Positions 25,358 to 36,227 of a DNA stretch of 46,670 bases are shown here, one piece after another; within the stretch, counting starts at the first letter, position 1, and each line of letters begins with the position of its first letter. The DNA comes from JANPIX01 sp031425195. GTDB taxonomy: Bacteria > Pseudomonadota > Alphaproteobacteria > Rhodobacterales > Rhodobacteraceae. Location: NCBI GenBank assembly GCA_031425195.1, contig JANPIX010000014.1, forward strand, positions 1 through 46,670, given 5' to 3'. The notes beneath the pieces were generated by a model. That model saw nothing but the letters and a program-made list of their open reading frames with translations. It was not told where the DNA came from and made no database searches. The position numbers were made by a program, and so were the translations under genes.

Positions 25358-26002
25358 TCATTGCTTCAATGCATTTGCGTCGGCGCGAAGCACATAGGAC
25401 CCATCCTTGCCGCGCAGCGTCAGGGTAACACCTTCGCGCCGGCGCAAGTCCACGGCGCTGACAGACCCCAGAACCTCGTCACCCTGACGGGCCTCGAAAT
25501 CGAGCGTCAGCGGGGCCTTGAGGGCTACAGCCCCGGCCTCTCCCGCAGCAACTTCGGCAATCGCCACGGCATTGGCAGCGGGCACGAAAAGGTCGGCCGA
25601 AGGAATGTCCGACAGATTGTAAAAGGCAACATCCGCCTGCCCCGGGCTACGGGTGATCGTGTCGGTGATCACATTTGCCGTGCCATCAGAGGCCAGCGCA
25701 TAGGTATAGAACCCGCCTGCCGCAACCTCCAGACTGCCTTGAACAGAGCCCGCAGCGACGCTCACTTCGCCGGGCTCGTCGATCACGACATAAGGCGACA
25801 CGCCGCTTTCAATCGCCTCGAACGGCGTGCCCTGCACGGCACCAAGGCCAAGCGGTTCGACGATCACCCGAACAAAACTGGCATCCGGGTTGGTGATGTT
25901 GTCATACAGCGCCGCGTCCTGCGAAATGGCGGGGACAGGTGCCAGCAGGGAAATTGCGATCAACATCGTGCAGGCGAGCGGGCGGCGTTTGTTGTGCGTC
26001 AT
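25358..26002 (-). CDS. algF: alginate O-acetylation protein AlgF
   Basis: 214 residues with a signal peptide (LACTMLIAISLLAPVPAIS). ALYDNITNPDASFVRVIVEP matches the AlgF opening, followed by TYALASDG, VAFYNLSDIPSADLFVPA and a C-terminal DEVLGSVSAVDLRRREGVTL. AlgF is needed for polymer acetylation in Pseudomonas and is thought to hand acetyl groups between AlgI/AlgJ and AlgX. AGGAG precedes the ATG at 26002, which overlaps the algX stop (ATGA). Confidence 0.88.
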   Translation of the reverse strand: MTHNKRRPLACTMLIAISLLAPVPAISQDAALYDNITNPDASFVRVIVEPLGLGAVQGTPFEAIESGVSPYVVIDEPGEVSVAAGSVQGSLEVAAGGFYTYALASDGTANVITDTITRSPGQADVAFYNLSDIPSADLFVPAANAVAIAEVAAGEAGAVALKAPLTLDFEARQGDEVLGSVSAVDLRRREGVTLTLRGKDGSYVLRADANALKQ

Positions 26003-27327
26003 GACGCATCTCCTTTTTTGGTGAGGCACAGGGACAACGCGGCGTCCCCGGCAATCGGGCGGTCGAATGTCACGCTGATGCGGGCCAGATCGTCCATGTG
26101 GAATGCGCCAAGGCCAAGGTAAAAACGGCCCGTAGCGCGAAGGCGGTCGGCGCGATCGATATAGGCTGACCGCACCAGACCCGTTGAACTTTCAAGCTGA
26201 AAGTGGGCCTGTCTTGGCCCTTCGGCACCGAAGTCGGCAAACACGGCATCCGCCCTGGCGGCTGCCGCCGCGTCGACCTGGGCCACGAGCGTGTTGCCGT
26301 TGACGACCTGTGTGCTTAGCGTTTCGACGCAGGTGTTGCCTGCCGCCGCAATCAGTTCTTCCAACTGGGTCAGGCCATATTGCCCCAGATTGTTGTAGAT
26401 CGGGTTTTCCCAGACAAGGAACCGTGGCCGTTGATCCTTGAAATCGGTCGACGTCAGATAGGACGTGATCGCCCCGAACTGATTGCCCCCGGTGATCGCC
26501 TGATTGATGACTTCCAGACCCGAGTATTCCGATAGGAACCCGGCAAAGTTGTTGTCTTCACTGTCCGAAAACGAAGTGCCGACAAGGACGATCTGCGCCG
26601 CCTCACCCGATGTCGCAAATATATCGAGCGCGACCGCTCCACTGTCGCCCGTCTCCACGCGTGTGGTTTTCCAGCCCATGATTTCCACAGGGGGCAGCGC
26701 GTTGACACAGAACCCCTGAAGGATGCGTCGCATGGTCGAAAACGCGTCGACAGTCGTCGTCGGTTCCGAGGCAAAGGTGGCAGGCGTCACGTCCGCATAG
26801 GCGGGGTTGGCGCGGATGGCCTCGCCAATGGCTTTGGCTGCAAGCCGCGCGCCGCTGGACGTCCAATGGAAATCTGATCCCAGAAAGGGGTGGTCGCCCC
26901 TTTCGGCGGACTGCAACGCACGCATCAGATCGGGCGCCACGATGCCAGCGGCAGTCAGGCGGCTGATGATATCATCATAGACTGCGGCATCTATCTTGGG
27001 GTCATAGCCGTATTCCTTTGCATCGTCGGGCAGATTATCAGGCATGCCCTGACTTTTCGAAGGGATGTTGGCATAGACCAGTGTCGTACCGTTGCGGGCA
27101 AGCGTTTCCGACAATCTGGCGAGTTGTTCGACCACGACTTCGTCCATCGGATGCTGCATCTTCAGATCAGACGAGGTGCGATAGAACACGGCATCCTTGC
27201 CTTCGACAGCGGGCAAAATCTGCCCGTTTTCGATCTGCGAACAGGCAAAGGCCGATTGCGCATTGGCCCAGGACGGGGCGCATAGGAGGGTGAAGGTAAC
27301 TGCAAGATTGATCATCGAATGTTTCAT
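25999..27327 (-). CDS. algX: alginate O-acetyltransferase AlgX
   Basis: Periplasmic SGNH-type acetyltransferase with a C-terminal carbohydrate-binding domain, 442 residues; signal peptide ends near ANAQS. Catalytic motifs: SDFHW (Asp152, His154) and LVGTSFSDS (Ser252), the same triad order as Pseudomonas AlgX. The C-terminal 130 residues (FADFGAEGPRQAHFQLES to the end) form the binding module. It O-acetylates mannuronate and helps cross the periplasm. The small Sel1 gene overlaps its start by ATGA. Confidence 0.9.
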   Translation of the reverse strand: MKHSMINLAVTFTLLCAPSWANAQSAFACSQIENGQILPAVEGKDAVFYRTSSDLKMQHPMDEVVVEQLARLSETLARNGTTLVYANIPSKSQGMPDNLPDDAKEYGYDPKIDAAVYDDIISRLTAAGIVAPDLMRALQSAERGDHPFLGSDFHWTSSGARLAAKAIGEAIRANPAYADVTPATFASEPTTTVDAFSTMRRILQGFCVNALPPVEIMGWKTTRVETGDSGAVALDIFATSGEAAQIVLVGTSFSDSEDNNFAGFLSEYSGLEVINQAITGGNQFGAITSYLTSTDFKDQRPRFLVWENPIYNNLGQYGLTQLEELIAAAGNTCVETLSTQVVNGNTLVAQVDAAAAARADAVFADFGAEGPRQAHFQLESSTGLVRSAYIDRADRLRATGRFYLGLGAFHMDDLARISVTFDRPIAGDAALSLCLTKKGDAS

Positions 27328-28061
27328 TCTTCGATCCCCTGCGCAGTCTTGATATCTGCGGGCCGCCGGGGCGGCGCGCTGGGCGGCAGGCCGCGCAACA
27401 GGTTCGCGGCGATTGTACTTGCGGCAAGATCTTCAGACTGCACGCCAAGTTCCAGCGCGGCGCGGGCCTTGGCGGTATCGGCCGGAATGCCCCCACGCCC
27501 GGAAATGTAGATCATGCCAAGTTCGACGGCGGCCTCGCCATCGCCTGCGGCTGCCACGCGCTCCAAAAGCGCCAGACCTTCTTCCGGTTTCGCTCCAAAG
27601 GGCTTGCCCACAAGATACATGCGCGCGAGGGCAGAGGATGCTTTGGGCATCCCCCTGATGCTTTGCACCAGCAGGGCATCCTCGACACTTTTGGCGAGGG
27701 TTGGCGTGAATTCCACCTTGCCCGAATCCACCAGCCGCACGACCTGCGGGATCGCAAATGCACGTCCGGTGTACACCGCGATGGCATAGTAATGCAGCAC
27801 GTCGTCCAAAAGTGCCTCGTCGCCGGATTCCTGCAGCAACTGTGCCACCTTGAACGCGGCAAGCCCGTCATAGGCATCGGCAAGCGACCGAAGCTGATCG
27901 AACGACAGCCGCCCGCCCGACACCATCTTCTTGCGCCAGGCGCGCAGGGTGGGATCGGCGATTTCGTCGCTTCGCTGAATGCCATACCCGGATGTCTGCG
28001 ATTGTGATTGCACGGGTTCGGCGGCCAGAATGGCCAACACGGCGGCCAATGTTGTCAACAT
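27324..28061 (-). CDS. small Sel1-repeat periplasmic protein
   Basis: 245 residues starting MLTTLAAVLAILAAEPVQSQ (signal peptide, no lipobox). Sel1-type repeats include MPKASSALARMYLVGKPFGAKPEEGLALLE (two pieces) and GEAAVELGMIYISGRGG with PADTAKARAALELG. Placed between algJ and algX, where Pseudomonas has no such gene; a second, shorter AlgK-type scaffold is the simplest reading. Start one base after the algJ stop; the upstream frame lies inside algJ. Confidence 0.75.
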   Translation of the reverse strand: MLTTLAAVLAILAAEPVQSQSQTSGYGIQRSDEIADPTLRAWRKKMVSGGRLSFDQLRSLADAYDGLAAFKVAQLLQESGDEALLDDVLHYYAIAVYTGRAFAIPQVVRLVDSGKVEFTPTLAKSVEDALLVQSIRGMPKASSALARMYLVGKPFGAKPEEGLALLERVAAAGDGEAAVELGMIYISGRGGIPADTAKARAALELGVQSEDLAASTIAANLLRGLPPSAPPRRPADIKTAQGIEE

Positions 28062-28062
28062 G

Positions 28063-29160
28063 TCATGTCGCACTTGCCACCTCCTGCGGGGATTGGTCGA
28101 CGGCGGGCTGCACACCCCAGACCGAAGTGTCGGACACATAGCGCACGGGAATTTCCCACAGCACATATTCGGGCGGCGCATCGCGCAATTCGGCCGAGGC
28201 GAGATAGGTCTGCATTGGCCGCAACGGCCCCTGGCCTTCCTCGGCCACGTTCAGCACATCCTGCCGCAGCGCCATCTTGATGGCTTCGGCAAAGCTCCAC
28301 CGGGGATTGGCGCTGTAAGACGTGCCAACCAGCACAATCCCTGCAACATCCGCTGCAAACAGATCGACAAGTGCATCGTTGGCGGGTGTGGCCACATAGG
28401 GGTCGACCTGCTCCGCCGCCAGCCCGACGCGCGGGGCCAGCGTTTCATTGGTCACAAAGGACACGAGATCGCCAAAGAACGTGGTGGCCTCGCCGGTGAC
28501 CGGGGCGTAGTCCGTGTTGCCCATTGGCAACAGGCCCGAGGCGGTAATCTGTTGGGCGACGGCGCGCGCACCGGCGGCTGTCCAATGTGTGTCGGTCGGA
28601 TAGAACATGTCGCCGATCGTCCGGCCCTGCAGCAGGCTGGGCCGCGTATCCACGGCCGGGATACCGACGGCTTGCAAGGCAAGCATGAAGCGCCCGTACT
28701 CCGTTTCCATTGCGATCGACAGTTCTGGATGGCCTGCCTTGTCGCGGTAGACATCGATCTTGGCAGGCACCGGCACAACCACCAGCTTAACCCCTTTGGC
28801 CGCAAGTTGCGTGCGTACTTCGGCGATGGCGGCGACAGTGTGATCCGGGTTTTCAGGCAGGCCGTGGCCTTCTTCGGCCGTGAAAAGCCAACCGTCAGAT
28901 CCGGTGATCACCCCTTTGCGGCCTTCGCCCATCAGCAGATAGCGCGCCGCGCCGATCAGCCCGATGGACAGATCCCGGTGGGGCAGCGCCACCTTGAAGC
29001 GGCTGTCGAGTTCCGCTGTCGCCTCGCCGGTCATCACGGATGTGTCCGGGGTCAGCAAAGGCTTGTCCCAGACTTTGCCCAGCGACACCACGGCAACGCA
29101 GGAATAGGCCAGAAACAGCGCCGGCAGCATATAACGAGAGGCTTGATAAACCAGTTGCAT
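28063..29160 (-). CDS. algJ: alginate O-acetyltransferase AlgJ
   Basis: 365 residues, N-terminal membrane anchor (MLPALFLAYSCVAVVSLG) and periplasmic SGNH-like domain. GVITGSDGWLFTAEE, then YPTDTHWTAAGARA (Asp190, His192) and LVGTSYSANPRW (Ser281). Partner of AlgI in passing acetyl groups to the periplasm. Ten bases after algI. Lacks the extra C-terminal binding domain of AlgX. Confidence 0.9.
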   Translation of the reverse strand: MQLVYQASRYMLPALFLAYSCVAVVSLGKVWDKPLLTPDTSVMTGEATAELDSRFKVALPHRDLSIGLIGAARYLLMGEGRKGVITGSDGWLFTAEEGHGLPENPDHTVAAIAEVRTQLAAKGVKLVVVPVPAKIDVYRDKAGHPELSIAMETEYGRFMLALQAVGIPAVDTRPSLLQGRTIGDMFYPTDTHWTAAGARAVAQQITASGLLPMGNTDYAPVTGEATTFFGDLVSFVTNETLAPRVGLAAEQVDPYVATPANDALVDLFAADVAGIVLVGTSYSANPRWSFAEAIKMALRQDVLNVAEEGQGPLRPMQTYLASAELRDAPPEYVLWEIPVRYVSDTSVWGVQPAVDQSPQEVASAT

Positions 29161-29170
29161 GGTAATCCCC

Positions 29171-30633
<1,463 letters not shown>

Positions 30634-30634
<1 letters not shown>

Positions 30635-32142
30635 TACAATCCCTCCCGGCAGGTTGCGGTGGGCGCATCGGCAGCCTTGCCGATTACAAAGGTTTCCTGA
30701 TCCTCATGCTGGGTGGCGGTCAGATATCCCGGCAGATAGGGGACGAAATCGCCCCCAAACAGGCGGGGCAACTGATCCTGCAGCGTGTTGTTGTGCAGCA
30801 CGACATGACCGATGTGCTGCCCGCGCAGGCCCTGCCCGTTCTGAGCCACAACATTGTCTGACAGTGTGGTACCACCTGCCAGACGGTCCTTGCCGCTTTG
30901 AAGGTCGAACCCCACGGTGCCATTGCCCAGAATGGCATTGCCGGCAACATCGGCCCCGGCCGCATCCTGCAAGCGCAATCCCACTGCGCCGTTGCCGACG
31001 ATCATGTTGTTGATCACCCGCGCGCAAGCCGCCTGCGACAGCGACATCCCATCGCCACCATTCGACAGCACGATATTGCCATCCAGGGTGACGTCCGCAG
31101 TGCTGCGGTCGACAAGAATTCCGGTTCCCCTGCCATTGGCGACAAGGTTGCTGGCGACCACCGTACCAGTCGCACCATTCGTGATACGAATGCCTGAACG
31201 CGCGGCGGCGGGATGTACGTCATTCGCCTCGATCCGCCCGCCGAGTCCGCCTGCCAGAATGATCGAACCTGCGGCCCCGCCCAGATGGTTGTTCACAACC
31301 TGCGCCCCGTCCGTCATGACAAACGACAGTCGCGCCACATCATCAAAACGGTTGCCAGCCACAACAACGGCAGTTTTGGGCCGGATCAGCCCGGGAGAGG
31401 CAACCGCAACACCCCCGAACAACAGCGATTCTGCCATCCCAAGCCCGGTGAACGTGCTGCGCGTGGCACGCAGGACGCCTTGGCCCGCGCTGAGCACAAA
31501 GGGCCGAAACTCTGGTGCGGCCGGGTTTGCCGTACCGTAGGACCGGACATTCGCCCCGTCGATGGTCAGCGAGCCAAAGCTGATGATAAAGGCCCCGGCG
31601 TTCTGGTTCATCACCAGCGTCTCATCCGGGCCGATCTTCAGCTCGGCACCCGACCAGATGATCAGTGGCCGGTCGAGGTGATAGCTGCCGTCGCGCAGGG
31701 CAAAAACCGCGGGGTCGGCCCCATCTGCCATTGCGGCGAGCGTGGCCGATCCCTGCCGCAGGATAAGCGCGGAAGTGTCGCCACCTTGCGCCCGAACGAC
31801 GGCAAGCTGCCCATTCGCGCCCGCCATGATCGCCAGTTGCGTCAGCGCAAGCTGCACGTTGCCGCCTTCGACCACTGGTGTGCCCAGATCAATCTCTTGT
31901 GGCGCATTCACCCGAAGCTTTGCCGGTTGGGCGCGAAACGTCTTCAGCCCGAGATTATGCGCCAGCGTTTCCGCCTGTGTGCGCATCGCGCCGGGCGGCG
32001 TCGATTCCAGCATGTCGATCTGCTGTGCTATGGGCAGGGTGCCGGGTGCTGCCTGCGCCAGAACGCCCACCGTACCCGCAAGACAGGCTGCGATGGCGAG
32101 CATTCCGGCACGGGCTGTCCGCAAGGTTTGGGTCATCAGCAT
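30634..32142 (-). CDS. algG: AlgG-like mannuronan C5-epimerase
   Basis: 502-residue periplasmic right-handed beta-helix protein with a signal peptide (MLAIAACLAGTVGVLAQA). LVMNQNAGAFIISFGSLTIDGANV and repeats such as GRGTGILVDRSTADVTLDGN and GNGAVGLRLQDAAGADVAGN build the coil. Pseudomonas AlgG uses a DPHD motif; here the matching place reads NDVHPAAARSGI (Asp308, His310 kept, the others changed). C5-epimerisation of mannuronate to guluronate in the polymer is the expected role but activity is uncertain. Sits between algA and algI. Confidence 0.85.
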
Positions 32143-32151
32143 CGGCGCGAC

Positions 32152-33609
32152 CTAAACAATCGACGCCGTGGTGACGGGAAGGGCAAGATTGCCTTCCAGC
32201 ATGGCATCACCCGGACCAGTTTCTTCGTCATGGGCAAAGGTCATCTGGATGACGCGCAGTGCGGTGGCCGCGCCATTGCGCAACGGAAGCGCATGTGTCG
32301 CGTCAATGGGGATCGTCTGGCCCCGGCCCACCGTCTTGTCCAAGCCATGCACGGTGCAGATGCCTTCGCCGGAAATAACCGTCAGAAGGCTTGGCCCCAC
32401 GCCTGTGCCGTTCACCCGAAGGGATGCGCCGGGCTGGATCGTCAAAAGCCGCATGTCATAGCCCTTGGCCTGCGCCAGCGTTTCGATCTGGCCCCAGGCC
32501 GTGTCACGCACGACATGGGATTTTACCTCGGGCCGGTTTTGCGCGATCAGGCTTTCCACCAATTTCTTCACGTTTTGCGCATGGTCCCGGTGCGCCACCA
32601 GCACAGCATCGGCCGTTTCGACGACGATCACGTCTTTCATGCCGATCACAGCCACCAGACGGCTGTCGCTTTGAACAATGGAATCCGACGTGTCAAAAGC
32701 CATCACGTCGCCGTTCAAAACGTTGCCATCGGCTCCTGGGTTTGAAATGTGGTGCACCGAATTCCACGCACCCACGTCATCCCATTCGATATCCAGCACC
32801 GGCGCGAGTGCGATGACCTTTGAGCGTTCGAAAATGATCTTCTCCGTCGGCTCGTTGGTCGACTGCACGAACGATGCTTCGTCCAGAAAGCGTCGGTTGT
32901 CGGGGCCAGTGGCTCGGTCGACGGCCTGCATCACGGCTGCAAGGCAATCGGGATCGTAACGCAGGAACTCTTCCACAAGAGTATCTGCCCGAAACAGGCT
33001 GATGCCTGATGACCAGTAGGAAAACCCCGAGGCGACAAGCTCTTTGCTGCGTTCATATTCGGGCTTTTCGACAAACTGCTCCACCCGGTGCAGGCCCGGA
33101 TAATTCGTGAAACCACCCCCATCAAGGATATAGCCGTATCCGGTTTCGGGATAAGATGGCTTGATCCCGAAGGTCACGATGCGGCCTTCGTCAGCGCCGC
33201 GTGACATCGCAAGGATGGTGCGGTTCACGTTGCCCCGGATGATATGGTCTGACGGCAGAACAAGGATCTGCCCATTCGGATCATCGCGCAGCACTGTCAA
33301 CGCTGCCGCCAGAACGGCAGGCCCGGTGTTGCGTCCGACAGGTTCCGCAATGACGCGGCCCTTGTACTGCAATTCCTTCATCTGCCGGTCGACGATGGCG
33401 CCCTGACGGACATTGGTCACGATCACCGGGTCATGGAAGGCATCGCCACGGTGACGCTGCAAGGTGGTCTGAAAAAACGACAGACTGCCTTTGCCGTTGA
33501 CAGGCTGAAACTGTTTTGGCTGTTCCACCCGTGACATGGGCCACAGGCGGGACCCCATCCCGCCGCACAAAACGACAGGATGGATAGAAGGCTGATTGTC
33601 ATAGGTCAT
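32152..33609 (-). CDS. algA: mannose-1-phosphate guanylyltransferase (AlgA-type, degenerate isomerase domain)
   Basis: 485 residues, type II PMI-GMP size. The N-terminal pyrophosphorylase is intact: VVLCGGMGSRLWPMSR, ILVLPSDHII, QFVEKPEYERSKELV. The C-terminal cupin, which in Pseudomonas AlgA carries the metal-binding QMHHHRAEHW, reads instead LRVNGTGVGPSLLTVISG; only the His of ATHAL (439) remains. So GDP-mannose synthesis is likely and mannose-6-phosphate isomerase activity unlikely; mannose-6-phosphate would come from another enzyme. Coupled to alg44 with a 16-base gap. Confidence 0.9.
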   Translation of the reverse strand: MTYDNQPSIHPVVLCGGMGSRLWPMSRVEQPKQFQPVNGKGSLSFFQTTLQRHRGDAFHDPVIVTNVRQGAIVDRQMKELQYKGRVIAEPVGRNTGPAVLAAALTVLRDDPNGQILVLPSDHIIRGNVNRTILAMSRGADEGRIVTFGIKPSYPETGYGYILDGGGFTNYPGLHRVEQFVEKPEYERSKELVASGFSYWSSGISLFRADTLVEEFLRYDPDCLAAVMQAVDRATGPDNRRFLDEASFVQSTNEPTEKIIFERSKVIALAPVLDIEWDDVGAWNSVHHISNPGADGNVLNGDVMAFDTSDSIVQSDSRLVAVIGMKDVIVVETADAVLVAHRDHAQNVKKLVESLIAQNRPEVKSHVVRDTAWGQIETLAQAKGYDMRLLTIQPGASLRVNGTGVGPSLLTVISGEGICTVHGLDKTVGRGQTIPIDATHALPLRNGAATALRVIQMTFAHDEETGPGDAMLEGNLALPVTTASIV

Positions 33610-33625
33610 TTGAAAACTCCGCGTG

Positions 33626-34738
33626 TCAAAGCCCGGACTGCTCGACCAAGTCGAGCGCCGGTGTCAAAAATTCAGGTGCTTGTCGTACAATCGTCAACTC
33701 GGCCAACTGGCCCAAACGCGTGGCTGGCAAAGGTGTTTCGGGAACAAGGTTCACAGCGGCGTCATCGCGCCCGCCAAGATTGGCCGCGACGGTCAGGCTT
33801 TGCGCATCCACTGCCGCCCGCATCGTCGTGCCGTCGGCAAAAACGACCCGAACATGGTCTGCGGCGGCAAATTCATAAAGATAATCGCGGGCAACATTTG
33901 CACTTAACGCAAGCGGCGCGTCGGGCTGGAACAGCGCAATCACGGGTTCCCCGGCCAGAACCGTGCCCCCAAGGTCAGGCCCGACCAACTGCGCATCGCA
34001 GTCACAGGGCATGGCGATGGAAATGGATTGTCCGTTGACCGACTTGATCGAAAACGCCACTTCGCCCTCGGCAGCGTCAAGGTTCACGTAGTCAACCTGC
34101 CCGGCGGTCACGGCGCTTAACGTCTGGCCAAGCCGTGTCACATGCGCCGCCGTCGGAATTTCCAGCGCGAAGATGCGGGAATATCCGATCCGTGCCACGG
34201 CAAACAACAGGACCAGGGTCGCCAGACCCAGGATCAGCGTTCCGAATATCCGGTTCGCCACAATGCGCCAACCCGCAGGCCGCATCGCCTTGGCGCGCGC
34301 GCCGGTCGACGCTGCAGCGGGCGACACGACAAGGGTTTGCCCCAAAGTGACAAGATCGCCCGCGATATAGGAATTGAGCAAATGGCGCAGTTGCGGCAGA
34401 TGCTGCCCCGCCGGATCGCGGAACGTCAGCGCCGCACGGTTGGCTGGGGCACCGATGGAAATCAGGCAGTCCACGGCAAGGGCGACGGTGAAGCCGTCAA
34501 AGGTGAACAGCAACTGCACAAGGCGGGTTGCGCCGTCCAACTGCGGGTCCAGCAATCCTACGATATCGGCGCGCGTCAGGGACAACCCGTCGCCGTGATA
34601 GTGGCGGCCATCAATCTCGGCTGTGAAGGGCACGGCCATCATCGGATGTTCCATTGTCTTGGCGCCCAAAGGCGGCAGGTCGGTGGCCACAGCGGCGGTG
34701 CTGCGGTCGGTTTTCGTCAGGCGTCGGTCAGCATCCAT
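33626..34738 (-). CDS. alg44: Alg44-like co-polymerase with degenerate PilZ domain
   Basis: 370 residues: N-terminal PilZ-type domain, one membrane helix (FGTLILGLATLVLLFAVA near 165-185) and a periplasmic adaptor-like domain. LRHLLNSYIAGDLVTLGQTL and SIAMPCDCDAQLV align well with Pseudomonas Alg44, so orthology is clear. The c-di-GMP site is not: RxxxR (RQHAR in Pseudomonas) is EHPMM (30-34) and DxSxxG becomes GLSLTR (51-56). Polymerisation with Alg8 may thus not need c-di-GMP. Confidence 0.87.
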   Translation of the reverse strand: MDADRRLTKTDRSTAAVATDLPPLGAKTMEHPMMAVPFTAEIDGRHYHGDGLSLTRADIVGLLDPQLDGATRLVQLLFTFDGFTVALAVDCLISIGAPANRAALTFRDPAGQHLPQLRHLLNSYIAGDLVTLGQTLVVSPAAASTGARAKAMRPAGWRIVANRIFGTLILGLATLVLLFAVARIGYSRIFALEIPTAAHVTRLGQTLSAVTAGQVDYVNLDAAEGEVAFSIKSVNGQSISIAMPCDCDAQLVGPDLGGTVLAGEPVIALFQPDAPLALSANVARDYLYEFAAADHVRVVFADGTTMRAAVDAQSLTVAANLGGRDDAAVNLVPETPLPATRLGQLAELTIVRQAPEFLTPALDLVEQSGL

Positions 34739-34759
34739 GTTCGTTTCCCGCTTTTAAAA

Positions 34760-36223
34760 TCAGATGATCCCGGACAGCAGGCAGACCCCGAAGGTCAGCC
34801 AGCCAAGGGCTAGAATGTGGACATAGGTGGAAGACCAGGCCCGCACGCGCGGGCCCCAGGCCAGTTTGACCGCATTGCCGGCACCCGACTGGCGGGTCCA
34901 CCGCTGACGGTCGAGCCGGAACATCACAAAGCTTTTGACAGCCGCGCCAACGATTTGGCCGAAATACAAAAGAAAGGGATAGCTGATCGGAAAACCGGTG
35001 CCGCGGGCAAGCGACAGGATCCAGCAAAAGACGTACCGCGTGAACAGAACCCAGGCGGCATAAAGCGGGATCACGCGCGGATCGACAAAGATCGCCCCGA
35101 GGATCACGCTGATCGGCCCGGCCAACGTCGTCCAGATGCCAAGCCGCTGATCCAGGATCGACCACCAGGTAAACCAGCCGATCTGATTGGGCGAAAGCGC
35201 CAGTGCCCGTCCGTTCGTGCGCAGCATGTTCCCGAACCAGCGCACCATCAGGGTCACCGCACTGTCCACAAAACCCGGCTTTGGCTGGCTTTCCATCGAC
35301 AGCGAAGCCACATCCGGCACATAGGCCATCCGAAACCCGTTCTTCAGAAACCAGAACCAGGTGGATTTGTCGTCGCCCGTCAGGAACGTCACGCGGCCCA
35401 GACGCCAATGCTCGATGGAGTCACTCTGAACCATGTTGATGAACTCTGGCCCCGTGGCCAGATCGGCGCGAAACACCGACATGCGCCCGGTCAGCGTCAG
35501 AACGCGCCCTGACAGCCCCATCGAGCACATCATCACCTGCCGCTGCATAAAGCGCAGCGAAAACCAGTCGCGGAACAGGCCCGGTTCGGCGATTTCCACC
35601 TGTTCGTCCGTGGTCAGCGCGCCAACGCGCGGATCGGTAAAAAACGGGGCGGTCCGCGCCACGATGTCGAGCGGAACGCAGCTGTCGCCATCTACCACCA
35701 GCACAATATCATGCCGCGTCGGTGCCCGCCGCCCGATAAGCCGCAGCGACCGTGCCAACGCGTCCCGCTTGCCGGTGCCGGGAATCTGGTCGATCAGCAG
35801 CGCCACGTTGGTGTTGCCGCCTACCGACATGTCGTAGATGCGCTGGATAAGGCGCGCATCGGCGGTGTCGACAACGGACACGACCACTGTCGCCCCGCCT
35901 TCCGACTCCATCGCCGCCTGAAATAGCGACCGATAAACGCGCGCCGTCACTTCGGCGTCGATCTTGTAGCTTGTCACCAGAAAATAGGCATGCGCCGCCA
36001 CGGGACGTTCGTTGTAAAGCGCGAACGCCCGCGCGCGCAGCCGTGGGTACGCAACCTTCAGATAGATCAGCGCGCGGCCAAAGTTGATCGCGGCCCAGCT
36101 GTAACGCCAGGCCCCGATCAGGCCAACCACGATCAGCGCACCCCGCACATCGGCAAGGGACTGCAACGGAACCGTCGCCGCCAGGGCAAGAGTGCCCGCG
36201 ATATATGCAAGGTGGCCCAGCAT
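34760..36223 (-). CDS. alg8: alginate polymerase Alg8 (GT2)
   Basis: 487-residue inner-membrane glycosyltransferase that polymerises GDP-mannuronate. VVDGDSCVPLDIVART, LTTDEQVEIAEPGLF, QRQVMMCSMGLSGRVLTLTG (RMSVFRA follows), DSIEHWRLGRVTFLTGDDKSTW and FRLDRQRWTRQ agree closely with Pseudomonas Alg8. N-terminal and C-terminal helices flank the cytoplasmic catalytic domain. Start uncertain: ATG 36223 lies four bases after algD; ATG 36247 and TTG 36268 in frame would overlap algD, and none has a strong ribosome-binding site. Confidence 0.92.
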   Translation of the reverse strand: MLGHLAYIAGTLALAATVPLQSLADVRGALIVVGLIGAWRYSWAAINFGRALIYLKVAYPRLRARAFALYNERPVAAHAYFLVTSYKIDAEVTARVYRSLFQAAMESEGGATVVVSVVDTADARLIQRIYDMSVGGNTNVALLIDQIPGTGKRDALARSLRLIGRRAPTRHDIVLVVDGDSCVPLDIVARTAPFFTDPRVGALTTDEQVEIAEPGLFRDWFSLRFMQRQVMMCSMGLSGRVLTLTGRMSVFRADLATGPEFINMVQSDSIEHWRLGRVTFLTGDDKSTWFWFLKNGFRMAYVPDVASLSMESQPKPGFVDSAVTLMVRWFGNMLRTNGRALALSPNQIGWFTWWSILDQRLGIWTTLAGPISVILGAIFVDPRVIPLYAAWVLFTRYVFCWILSLARGTGFPISYPFLLYFGQIVGAAVKSFVMFRLDRQRWTRQSGAGNAVKLAWGPRVRAWSSTYVHILALGWLTFGVCLLSGII

Positions 36224-36227
36224 TTGA

